A stretch of 64,000 bases of DNA from Nageia nagi (taxonomy: Eukaryota; Pinophyta): positions 9,858,001 to 9,922,000 of the forward strand of contig JBITNC010000001.1 in assembly GCA_050084985.1 (NCBI GenBank). The letters run 5' to 3'. The notes under the pieces are model-generated. The model was given only the letters and a program-made list of their open reading frames with translations. It had not been told where the DNA came from and did not search any database. Position numbers and translations under genes: made by a program. Shown here one piece after another: positions 44,207 through 55,600 of this stretch; within the stretch, counting starts at the first letter, position 1, and each line of letters opens with the position of its first letter.

Positions 44207-47200
44207 ATGTTAAAAAATAAATTGATTTGAAAAAGGAGAAACATGATTTTTATATTAATCAAGATGAAATGCTAAGTTGGATCAATAGGAGATACCAAAA
44301 TAGAAAAAAAGAAAAACTCTTATTGAGCTACCAAATAGCTCTTTTTGAAAGAAGGAAAGATAGAGAAGTGCTATAGGCACTCGTGATCATCCTGGGAAAG
44401 AAGACCTAGATTGAAGTAGATGAAGCTATGGTGTGCATGGCTTATAATATTTCAAAATCCCACATCTGCTATGATTTCTTAGCTTTCATAACTAGAGAAA
44501 TTAAGAAGTGTTTTTTCAAGATTGAAAAATCAAATTTTATACATTCTTTGTATCTTTGGTGCCTTTTTGTCCATCAAAATTTGGATAAACTTATAGAGGT
44601 AGGTCTCCCAGTTGAGCTAACCATTTCCAATGTTGCATCAGTGCCAATTGACCTAATGGTGCTAATTTTGACCAAGTTGCATGGATCTTACTATGAGTTC
44701 ATGGACAAGTTCTATGCAATTGCAATAAAAATTTTGATTAAAAAACTCCCCAATAGGCTGTGCAAGAGCACAATAAGGGAGCTACAAGGTAGAAATAAAA
44801 TTAGTGATTGGTACTTTTTGAGAAATTGCATTGTAATAATTAAGTATGGGTATTTTAAAAACCCCTTCTTTTTGCCTAAATATATTACCCCCTAGTTGTA
44901 TTCAGTAGAGATGGGTAGATAATATTTGTGCTATAGAGAGTAAATATGGGTCTGAGGACAATTTTAAGTCTATTATAAATATACTAACTTCTACTAAGAA
45001 TTTTACTCTTTTAGAGATAGGATGTACAGATAGTATAGCCCAATTTATTGTATAGAATTTCAAGTTAGATAAGGTGGGAACTGCATGGATGTATGACCCA
45101 TCAGGGAAATAACCTATATAATAAGAACTAGCAAGAAACATCTAGCATTTGTCCATGATAGTAGGCCCCATATATAACATTTTGTAAATAAAATTGAGCA
45201 GGAGGTAGAAATGTAACCTAGATTGGGAATTTGTACCCCTAAATAAGGCATGGATGGCCCTAGAAGGAATAATAAAATATAGAAATTGGGAAAATAAGAG
45301 GCAAGATTTTGCCCTCAACCTAGAGGTCCTCACCCAATTAGCATATCCTAGGTGGGGTACCAGTAATATTCATTATTTATGAGATTCATATTTGAGTATA
45401 CCATAAAATTCACCACATTAAAGTGAGTTATTTGAAAAATTCAAATATGATAAATACTAGGAGGTAGAGTATTCCAAAGATCCTCTACTAGAGTTGGGAT
45501 AACCTCTTTCACCTCATTTTTGTAGGAAACCTATTATAGAGGAAAGAATAATGCAAATAGGAGAACCATTTGGCATGGTTTAGACTCCAAATAAGGGAGA
45601 ATAGGACCCTTCAGACACGACCAATTCTTCTCAAGAACCTTCTCCCAAAAAGAAAAGAAAAGTTTAAACTCTAGCTCAAAGATAGTAAATATTAGAGAAG
45701 GAACAAAAACCTATAAAAAAGCCCTGATCAACTACAACAAGGTCATAGTCACAAATGACTATACCTTCACCTTCAGAAGCAATAGAAGAAGTCCCAAAGG
45801 TGGTGATAAAAGAAGCAAAAAATTTTGATATAGGGGAGTTTAAAGAGCCATAAGATATAGATGTTGGTGCTATAGAACAAGTTTAGGAATAAGAACAAAA
45901 AGAAACCCCATAAGAGAGATAGAACCAGATTCAAAAAAGCAAAAGAAGTATACCTAAGGCTGGTAAGATAGCAATAGTTGCATCCAAAGGAGGGCCAAGA
46001 GATGGTGATGATAATGATGAATCTAAAAAAAAGGACTTTGGCCCAATGGACAAGCCTAAAGAACAAGGTGATGCCATGAAAGTAACCAAACTTGAACTAG
46101 AAGTCCAACAGTTGACTCCTCCCCTATAGTTTTAACCAATTCAACAAGTTGAGACACCTATTACAGGTGAAATTATTTTTACTCATTCTTTTATTCCTAT
46201 AGCCTTGTAAGAGGAAATAAAGTCTATTTTTTCTACACAAATTGTAGAGCTCATTAATTGGGTAACTTTTTTTAATAAATCTCCTATGCTCGTTAAGCAA
46301 CAATCAAGAATTTTGAGCAAAGTAATAGAGATAAAAGATATGAAAATTATTTAGATGCCTTTCAAAGAAGGGTAGCTAGATTTTACTGTCACAGCAATAA
46401 TAGATGTAAATATGCAGAGCACATTGGCTATTGACCAGTCCAAGTTTCATGTAAATATTTCAATGGTAGCTGGTAAAAGTCTTTAGGCAATGGAGACTAA
46501 AAGAGAGAAATTAAATAAAAAAATTGATCAATATAAGAAAGAATGCTCCTTTAAAGATAAAATAGTAGTCGAGTTATAGAATAAGAATAAAGAATTGATT
46601 GTAAAGCTTGAGAAATAGAAATTAGAATTTGATAAGAGCATGGCAACATCAAGAGTTGAGCTAGATACTACAAATTAAATGATAGAAGAGCCCAAAGCTT
46701 AGGCTGTAGTCATGGATGCTCAAAAGATCAAACAAATTAAGGTCAAGATGCAAATTATCAGTGTAGCAAATAAATTTCTATCAAATGATAATGTAAAGTT
46801 GTTATTGCTCATGAAAAACTTGCATCTACCTCAAGGAGGAAGCTATATAGGCCATTAAGGAATTTCATGCTCAAAATGATCTTCATAAGCTAGCTCTAGA
46901 TATACCCAAAATAATTTTAGAAAGGATGTAGGTTCGATTAAGAATTTTGACTAAAAAGGAGTTCACAATAATCTCCTCTAATCCAAAATAGTCATATCAG
47001 AAAAGGATCTAAGAAATTTGTGAATTCCAAAGTTTAGTATTTAACATGGACATAAATAAACACCAGTTCATAATAAAGATGAGATTTATTAATAAATTCT
47101 TTAATTGACATGAAGGATCCCAAATTGTGGGACGAGCAAAATGTACAAGGTAGTGTTGCCAATTTGGTAGCCAATACTATTCAATTCTTGGAATAATTTT

Positions 47201-47526
47201 TTTTGAAAAACAAATATTAGACCTTCAATAAATAAATGAGTTGGTTCAAGAAGCCATTATAAAGTTTTTACATGCTAGAAGGCTAAACAATGTCCTATAA
47301 GGGTTAAAAGTAGACATAGAGAAGATTAAGGTATCCTCCATCCTATCACAAGTTGATTATAAAGATGTAAGCAATCTAAATAAAAGGATGCAGTCATTCC
47401 TCCCACCAAACATGATGGTAGCAATTGAAACTACAACCAGATTCACTTCTAGGCAAGCCACTAGGAGTAGCAGTTGAAGGGTTCTATTCTCCAATAGATA
47501 GAGATACCAAAGAGCTACTAGAAGAT
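44207..47526 (+). pseudogene. extra ORF downstream of gypsy pol, continuation
   Basis: Continues in frame from 35788 once the copia and one ATTTC are set aside. The best open stretch is 44428-44895 (155 codons), Lys/Ile/Leu-rich and apparently globular. A frameshift near 44900 is followed by a decayed but readable frame (IGCTDSIAQFIV near 45017; KAWMALEGIIKYRNWENK near 45245). A charged linker holds PSPKKKRKV (45638-45664), a classical nuclear localisation signal. From about 46490 to 46790 the sequence is heptad-like and Lys/Glu-rich (KREKLNKKIDQYKKE, then NKNKELIVKLEK), a likely coiled coil. The end is near LGVAVEGFYSPIDRD (47466-47510). I recognise no known family. Total size with the first part would be about 1,100 codons. 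Confidence 0.6.
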
Positions 47527-49437
47527 TGTATTCCTTCATAATAACACACAAAAATTGAGGTAATTTTATTATTTTTTATTCTTCATTATTTCATTCTTTA
47601 GTGATCGAGAGTTGTGTATATAAGAGTACCCAAGGGGATATTATTCTTTTAGAGTCTTCATGAGTTGTAAAATTTTGTATTCTTCCATTATAAATCCCTC
47701 TTCTTCTCATTTCTTTTCCTTAGGGTGTCGAGAGTCATTTTTTAGTAGTACCTGGGAATTACATAAATAAGGATACCTAAGAGTTAAGTTATTTTTTTAG
47801 TAGTACCCAAGAATTACATAAATAAGGATACCTGGGAGTTATGTCATTTTTTAGTAGTACCTAGGAATTACATAAATAAGGATACTTAAGAGTTATGTCA
47901 ATAAGACTTATGTCAAATCTATATTCTTTTATTCTTTAGTGATCGAGAGTTAAGAGTGCCTAAGAGTCATGTCATCTTCTTTAGTATACTCAAGAAGTCA
48001 TATATGTAAAAGTTTCTTAGAATCATATTTATTTCCTTAGAGTCTAGGAATTGTTGGCACAAATGTCCAAAACTTGTACACATTCAATGTTCAACTTTTG
48101 AAGAATATCAATAGTGCCTAGAGATTTTGAAGGATGATGTCATAATTTTTGGTAAAAATAAGTGGGTCCTGGAAAAATTAGAACATTAATAAAGCCCAAG
48201 GATTTTGAAGGATGATGTCATAATATTTGGTAAAAATAAGTGAGTTTTGGTAGAATCAAAACATCAATAAAGCTCAATGATTTTGAAGGATGATGTCATA
48301 ATTTTTACTAAAAATAAGCAGATCCTTGAGCAAGCAATGGTAGGTACAAACTTTTGAAGAACATTAATAGAGATCAATGATTTTGGGGATGACATCATAG
48401 TTTTTGATTAAAATCAACAAGTCTTGAAGAAATCAAAATATCAATAGAGCTCGTCGATCCTAAGAGATGACATCATGATTTTTGGCTAAAAATAACAGAT
48501 CCTAAAAGAAATAGATCATCAATAGAGCCCAAAAGAAGAACATAGAGCCCACCAAGCAAGTGAAAGATTAATGCATGAGAAAGAACACCCGAGTCCACTT
48601 CGTCTTAGGTGTTTGACCCTTGGGGCCCTGTTAATATGTTGACATCAACTCATTTCCACATAATGGTGGTAGTTCTTCTTGAACCAAGCAAACATAATGT
48701 CTATCAACCACCATTACTCTAATTACTAACATCCATAATAGAGATCATAAAGATTACAAAGAAGTAGATAGCGACTGATAAAGTATAATACCAAATTGTA
48801 CCAATCAATATGTAATCAAATAATTGCTCAATCAGCTATAGTGCTATCTTCAATCAGCTACAATGCTACCTTCAATTAGCAACATTGTTATATTCACTTA
48901 GTTATAAGGTTAAAGAAGGAGCAATCAATGACATGTTAGAAGGATTGCAGCTCTATGGACATGGCTAACAAAAAGTTGCAAATTCTCATATAGTTATGTT
49001 GATTAGTACATGTTCACTGTATAATCTAGCACAGTTGTAGCATGTATGTAAATAGTGCTATTTTAGTTGTTTCATTCAATGCTAGTAGTAATGTATATTA
49101 ATAAAACCCAACCACCTAAGGAGGGGGGGAAGTTGTATAAATAGATAGCTTTTAGAAATAAAAAAGGTCAAACATTTTAGCAAATTTGCCCTAATTTGTA
49201 AGAGCAATTCACATATGATAATACAAATAGACAATGCTTTTTCTTCTTGCAACAAAGTGGTTGCTATTGCTTTTGTGAATGTTATGTGTGGAATATTTTC
49301 TTCAAGTTGTGGCTATGTGTTGTGATTGTGAGACCTCAAGTGCGAGATAGTTTGCTATTCTTAATCTTGGCTATGGATTGCTACCTATGCTGCAATGCCC
49401 GAGTTGTAAATTTCCTATTTTAGTTGTTTATTTACTT
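47527..49437 (+). repeat. 3' LTR of the inner gypsy, truncated (1911 bp)
   Basis: Aligns with 27110-29060. The last shared bases are TTTACTT (49431-49437); the following 208 bases of the 5' LTR (29061-29268) are absent. It has three 55-bp units instead of four, and the same five TGA(TG/CA)TCA-box units (48133-48470). Confidence 0.85.
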
Positions 49438-51720
49438 GTGTATTTCCACCATTAGTGATGTTCCTTTTGACTCCATTTCCAATCTTGTTTGGTGGAGCAT
49501 GTCTATATCCATGAGTGTTAGCAAACTAATAACTTAGTTCATTGGAAAGACTCACCATTTTGGTGCAACCTCTTAGTTGTGAAGAGGTTAGAGGATTATT
49601 GAAGACTCCTAGGTGCTTGTTGTTAGGATGTACAAGTCCTACTAGCTCAATTGGTTTATCATCCATCTCGATAGCTTCTTTGTCTTAGATACCTACAAAT
49701 TCATGTTATACGTCTAGGTACCCTATGATAATTACAAAATTCTTCATAGTGAAAATGCTTAGGCACATCATTAGGGAATTTGGGCTCAAAAATAGGAGGC
49801 AACTCAATAAGTTCTTCATCCAAAAAAACATTAAGAATATTGTCAACAGTATTAGTTAAAGGAGTAAACTGTCACCTAGGTTTAGGGCTAGTTTTGCATT
49901 TATGAGTAATATTGTTTGCTTTAGTCCTATTAGTATGTTCAGGGATTGATTTTTGAGGATGAATGTTATCATTTTTCTTCATTACATATAATTTTTTGAT
50001 ACATGGTTCTTTATTGAAAACTATATCTATCATATCTCCTAATGACATATCATTGTTAGATATTAAAAATATTTTATATATAGCAAAAGACCATTGGCAA
50101 AGGCATCCTTCAGGTCTTGTTCGAGCATAGTTATTCTATTAGCCATTTGCTTTCATATTTTTACAAAGTCCTTGACATATTGATTAGGTAATTGCTTAAT
50201 TTTGCATAAATCCTTAAAATATAATTTTTTTATAATATTATACCTAAATTTTTACAAAAATAAATGAATCAAATCCTCATATATATGAATGCTTTTTTTA
50301 GGAAGTTGAAAGTACCATTTTAGCACCTCATCTTTCAAACTATGGGAGAATAATTTGGCTAACAAGTCTCTATCATGCATGTATTAAATAGCTTCTTCTT
50401 GGAACTTCCTAACATGCATTTTAGGATCTTGCATCCCATCAAACTTAGTAAATTTGACACTCTTTTTCCTAGGAAGGATCTTAGCAAGAATTCTAGTAGT
50501 TAAAGGCCTTTTGAGACATGATAAGAAATCATATTCATCAACCAAGGTATTTTGAGATGCTACATTGTTAATATTGGTTGAGTTAAGTTTTGGGGATGGT
50601 GGTGGGGTTTGAGGTGGACTATGAGGTGGGCTAGTTTGAGGTTTATCTCATGTCTTTTTAAGTTTAGCCTCCTTTAAAGAAATAAATGGACCTATGCAAT
50701 TAACCCTCTCATGATCTAATTTATCCAAAATTTTAGCTAGTATTTCTAAATGTTTTTGCAGAGGTTCTTTGTACTAACTAGTAGTATCTTGAACTTCAAT
50801 AAGGATACTAGTTTTGATGTGATTTTCTTGTAATATCCAATCAAGTTGCAAGTCATAAGCCTCATTAATCATTTTATATAGCTATTGATTGATAAGAGTT
50901 TCAAGATCCTCTTCTTGTACAATATTCTTATCATTAATATTCATACCTTTTTTGAAGTGATCAAGCTTAAAAATGAGGTGGCTATAGTCTTCATTAGCTT
51001 CATTTTGTAGATCATCTTATTGAGCATCATCTTCATCAATATTCTCCTCTAGTGGTTGTTCACCATTTGCATTAGTCTCTAGAACTAGGTTTATCTTAGT
51101 TGTTTCCATGCTGTTGGTAATGTGGTCACAGTATGGCATGTTGATAGTAGCATTTTATTTGTTCAAAATATTCTTGAGCTTCTTGCTACCTGTTACCTCA
51201 TACAAAAATAGGCTATCCTCTAAATATGTGCTAATAGAACATTCATTAATCAATTCATAGTTAGTCAAAATATCAATCAAAAGAGGAGCATTATTCATGA
51301 GATAATATTCCAATATTTATCTATCAGATAAGATCTCCTAAATAGATTGAGCATAACAAGGGATCTTATCTACTTCAAGGATTTCATATTTAGTATCTGA
51401 ACTATCAAAGTGATTTTCTAGGTTTTCAAACTCAGAAGGATCAATGATAGCATATCTCCTAGGATTTTCATCAATAATATCCATTTTCTTGCTAGAGTGT
51501 GAGGATTTAATATCACTATGAACCTTAGGAAGAGGTACTTGGATAGATAAGTTAGGGTTTTTTCAAACACTCCTCCTAATCTCATTAAATTATAATTTTG
51601 ATTTGGACATTTTATGTTTTTTGTATTAAGATCCATTTTTGGGAGATAGGTAAAACAAACCTTAGTTTTATCATACTCTTTAGCTACTATTTGAAGAGTT
51701 TTATCTAGAGGAATGAATAG
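49438..51720 (-). pseudogene. gag: gag of the outer gypsy element
   Basis: On the minus strand, from the 5' LTR side leftward: an acidic N-terminal region (51500-50700) with KIPCYAQSI and LFLYEVTGSKKLKNIL, a Pro-rich stretch (SPPHSPPQTPPPSP, near 50630-50585), then a retrotrans-gag domain (VKFTKFDGMQDPKMHVRKF near 50455-50400, LKDEVLKWYFQLPKKSIHIY near 50345-50285, LPNQYVKDFVKI near 50195). A zinc-finger-like FCNYHRVP...ICRYL lies near 49735-49680. Stops are mostly at Gln/Trp codons. It is cut at 49437 by the truncated LTR, so the protease side is lost. Confidence 0.75.
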
Positions 51721-51738
51721 TAGTAAAAATAAATTCAT

Positions 51739-51803
51739 GAATTCTCAGAAGAAATTGCCATAAATGAAGACCTAGGTTTGTAAGTACATCAGGTTCACCA
51801 AAA
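51739..51803 (-). promoter_or_regulatory. leader and candidate primer site of the outer gypsy
   Basis: Minus strand directly after the LTR reads TTTTGGTGAACCTGATGTAC; the TGGTGAACC part is the likely tRNA-complementary site. I am not certain of the tRNA. Confidence 0.5.
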
Positions 51804-52511
51804 TGTAGACCAAAATAATGTGATTAATTATTTATGGGGGTTAATTAATGCACTATCAGTCTACTTTATTTTATTAACATATATCTAAAATATGATAATA
51901 ATGATTAAGAGAGAGAATACATGTTCATTTTATACCAATCACATATTCAATCAATTAACGATATCATACATAAAAAATAAACATGCATTCATACATTCCA
52001 CATCATTAGTGGCCTAAATGAGTCACATCCCTGATGATGTTGAATAAGTAAAATTGAAAGCATGAGAAGAAATGTAGGATTCTTAAACAATCAAGTAATC
52101 ATATAACAAATATGCAAGAGTAATAAGAAATGATGTCTACTTAATTATAGACTTGATATTCGTAAAGATCTTCCTTGAGGCCTACTTTTCATTCTTCTTC
52201 ATTTATCTTTTGGTCTTTCCATGGCTTTGGTAATATCCTATATCCTGGTTCTGATCCGCTATCTAATATTTAATTGATAGAGCCTCCTCTTAGATCCTAT
52301 GGATACCCCTCGAGTTCCTCTCTTTGGTTGTTCTTGATGTCTTTATATAGCAACACCTTTATTACAAGATTTGACCCTTAGGTTATGAAATAATGGTCCA
52401 TTACATGAAATACATTGCTTTGGGTATTTTTAACCCCTTTTTACATAACAAATCATTAAGACTTTATAATGAATTATTTAATAAATAATAATTCATTTTT
52501 AGGCATCTATA
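51804..52511 (-). repeat. 5' LTR of the outer gypsy, 708 bp
   Basis: Plus-sense TGTAGACC...CATCTATA; the terminal ACA seen in the left copy has become ATA. A minus-strand TATATAAAG lies at 52341-52349. Flanked on the right by GTTTG (52512-52516). Confidence 0.85.
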
Positions 52512-53479
52512 GTTTGGGAATATGTTTTGCATTTAGTTTCATTGCATGATTTGAGATATTCTTTAAATTTTATTTTGACTATAAAGTGTATATGGTTATG
52601 ATTTTTATATGGCCATTGATTGATATGTGTCGTATTATTCAAAAGTAGGTTTTTTTTGGTGAAGACAAGTTGCATGTTATAATTTTATTAGATATTTTAT
52701 TATTGATGAATTTTGGTATGAGGGATCTCTTAAAATTTTATTAGGGTGTTGATTCATATTGTTGTTGGTTTCAAGTATTTTGGACTTGGTTTATATATAG
52801 TCACTTGCAGTATTTTATTACAAGGTTAGTATTAAGGTTGTTATTTGCTTATCAAAGGAATATTATTTTGATCCATCATCATTTTTTTCATTATGAATTT
52901 AGTATATTGCATTGATTATGGTTAATTATGTTTTTGTTCTATAAATTTTAATGTACCATTGATTATATTTAATTTGACATAAAAATATGAGGTGTACAAA
53001 AGAGAATACCCACTATTGATTTATTAATTTGTTTCAACCCTAGACATGTGATAACATGTAGAAGTTGGGTTTTTGAGGTTTTGCACCTAGGTGTGCAAAA
53101 TTTAGCTACATCACTTGATATTGGAGGTGATTTGTGTTAGTTTGAATGAAACATTTTTTAATCACCCTATTTTTGGGTTTTAGTGGCAATTTTAGGGGGC
53201 AATTTTGAAATGCCCCCCTAAATAATAAGGAGGTATGTAAAAACTACCACTCAATGTCAACCAATAAAAATAAAAATATCCAATCTGGGGATATTAGGCA
53301 AGAAACTTTTATTTCAATCTTTTCAAATTTTTCAAAACACCATCCAAGGGTATAGATCACTTAATGAGCTACCATTTTGAGCTAAGGGGGTAGAACACTT
53401 GGAGCATTTTATTTTATAGTATAGAGAATATTTAATTCAAGTTAAGGGGGTTGAGTAAAGCTGAGCAGAGCAGAGGTTA
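52512..53479. other. no gene; AT-rich host or old-repeat DNA
   Basis: Continuation of the DNA into which the outer gypsy inserted. GGGGGCA and TGCCCCCC at 53196-53217 form a short inverted repeat. No domain was recognised. Confidence 0.35.
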
Positions 53480-55600
53480 GATGGTAGAGAAGAGGATATA
53501 AGAGAACCCACTAGGTATTCTTCTATGTATCTTATCAAGCAATTACATGCTTCTAGAATAAAAGTCTCTAAGGTCTTTTTCATAAAATCCAATTTGTGTG
53601 TATCTTGCAATCATGGCATACCATGAAAATTTATTTGTGTCATGCATATTTAAAATAATCTCAAGTCTTGTGTATTCTTCCATATTTTGCATATATGTAA
53701 TCTATTAGTGTACTCATAACCATAATATTTGATTTACAAGCACTAAGTAGACACATCCACACATCTAATTTAGTTTTTATGGGTATTTTGGTAGTATCTT
53801 CTCAAATAATTCTCAAGCCTTGTATATTCTTCCATATTTTACATACATGTTATTTATCAGGGCACTCGTAACCATAACATTCAATTTACAAGCACCAAGT
53901 AGACACATCCACATATCCAATACAAGTTTTATGGGTATTTGGGTAGTATCTTATCAAATAATTCTCAAGCCTTGTGTATTATTCCATATTTTTCATCTAT
54001 ATGATCTATAAAGGCACACATAACCATAAAATTTGATTTACAAGCACCTAGTAGACATATCCACACATCTAATTTAGATTTTATGGGTATTTTGGTAGTG
54101 TGTTATCAAATAATTCTTGGGCCTTATGTATTCTTACATGTTTTACATATATATGATCTATCAAGACACTCAAAACCATAACATTTAATTTTCAAGCATC
54201 AAGTAGACACATCCACATACCCAATTCAAGTTTTATGGGTATTTTGGGAATGAAGTTAAAAGCACCCTCAAGATAGCTTCCAGGGCCAAGAAGGTAAAAA
54301 ATGCATATATAATGTGTAGAATATTAACAAATTGAATACATAAAAAATTTGATAAATTCCAATAATTGTTCAACTAAATAATATTAATCATAACTCCAAT
54401 AATCTTGATAAAACTATTATACTCTCAACCATTCACAATAGAACCTTAAACATATTTACATGAGTTGAACACACCTAGGATATTTTTTACATTGCATTAC
54501 ACATTGAATCAATCAAAATAATCATTAACTATTCTAACAAATATTCAAAAAAGTAATAATGTATTATGGTATAATATTCTTTGCACACACTATTTTATTA
54601 ATACTGAAATGAATCATACAACATTACAAGAGTATGTATTCTAGTAAAATATCATACAACATACCTATGCTCACATGGAGCTCTCAATAATGAGATCTAT
54701 TTGACTCTACATATATCTTTAATTATTCCAAATATTTCACAATCTTATATAGGATTTAAAAGTTCACTACCAAACAATATAAGAGTAAAATATAATTATC
54801 CCCAACAAGCCATGAAACTAACAAATTACTAACAACTTAGAAAATACACTAGAAAATGTACTTAAAACATGTTTAAATTGGAAACTATTAGAAAAATAGA
54901 GAATCACACATGATTTTATGAAATGCACTTATGATCCAATGATCACACGTGATTTGGATATTCATCCATGATCTGGAGGTGAGCTCATTTTGAAAGAATC
55001 CCATGATCTAAAGACAAATGCATGTGATTGATATGGATGTATGCAATTGGTTGAAATGCACTTGTGTTCCTGTAGATGATTGCACTAACTAGGTAGAAAC
55101 TAGAAACATATGTTTTGAGGACATTTTTGAGCTTTGATGAAGTTTAGTTTCCAATATAATGATTCATCCCAATAATAATGCAATAATATTCCCTCATGTT
55201 ATAAGGGTTTGTTTTGCATTTTGCATACATGTCTATGAGGGCATAAATACAACATTCAATTTACAAGAATTAAGTACATACATCCACATTCCCAATTCAT
55301 GTTTTATGGGTACTTTAGCAATGGAGTTCAAATTTGCCTCAAGGTAGCCTACATGACCAATAAAGTCAACAATATTGCATGTATAATGATTCATCCCATG
55401 AACAATACTATAAGAGTCACTCATGTTATAAGAATTTATTCTATATTTTGCATACATATCTATCAGAGCATTCAAAACCATAACATTCAATTTAAAAGTA
55501 ATAAGTAGACACATCCACATACCCAATTTAGGTTTGATGGGTATTTTGGTAATGAAGTTCAAAGCAATGATCCCCATACAATGCATACATAATTAATCAT
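53480..55600 (-). pseudogene. PPR gene remnant with a tandemly multiplied segment
   Basis: The minus strand encodes broken pentatricopeptide repeats. In 55586-55233: NVMVLNALIDMYAK, then VHGMNHYTCNIVDFIGHVGY and KVPIKHELGMWMYVL, which match the C-terminal region of PLS-type PPR proteins (HYxCMVDLLGRAGxLxEA...MPIKPD). Near 54290-54215: LLGPGSYLEGAFNFI followed by KIPIKLELGMWMCLLDA in one frame. Near 53660-53580: FSWYAMIARYTQIGFYEK, a further repeat. Between them a unit of about 148 bases is multiplied. PPR proteins process organelle RNA; this copy has no start and many stops. It is probably a dead relative of a dispersed PPR family. Confidence 0.75.
53655..54250 (-). repeat. about 148-bp tandem repeat, 4 copies, PPR-derived
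   Basis: TATTTTGGTAGT or a variant closes units near 53790, 53945, 54095 and 54245. Each unit has TCTCAAGCCTTGTGTATTCTT, ACATATATG(A/T)(T/C)CTAT, AAGCACCAAGTAGACACATC and TTTTATGGGTATTT. Diverged single units recur at about 55205-55330 and 55440-55570. Confidence 0.75.

Larger units (their letters stand above)
27110..49437 (+). mobile_element. inner Ty3-gypsy element (gag-PR-RNH-RT-RNH-IN plus extra ORF), 3' LTR truncated
   Basis: 5' LTR 27110-29268 and 3' LTR 47527-49437 both start TGTATTCCTT. The interior encodes, in order, gag, protease, an additional RNase H, RT, the usual RNase H, integrase, and a long extra ORF, with the copia element 35789-44201 inserted in the extra ORF. It is sister to the element at 6892-13548 by gag, LTR layout and leader. 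The last 208 bases of the 3' LTR are missing, so no target duplication can be scored. Confidence 0.9.
22490..52511 (-). mobile_element. outer minus-strand Ty3-gypsy element hosting two nested insertions
   Basis: Left LTR 22490-23198 and right LTR 51804-52511, flanked by a perfect 5-base duplication GTTTG (22485-22489 and 52512-52516). The orientation is minus: the polypurine tract lies against the left LTR and gag sits next to the right LTR. What remains of it is gag (49440-51720), a plus-strand plant mobile domain ORF (25985-27109) and a repeat-bearing tail. Its pol is missing, apparently lost at the 49437/49438 junction. It is interrupted by the plus-strand gypsy 27110-49437. Confidence 0.85.
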
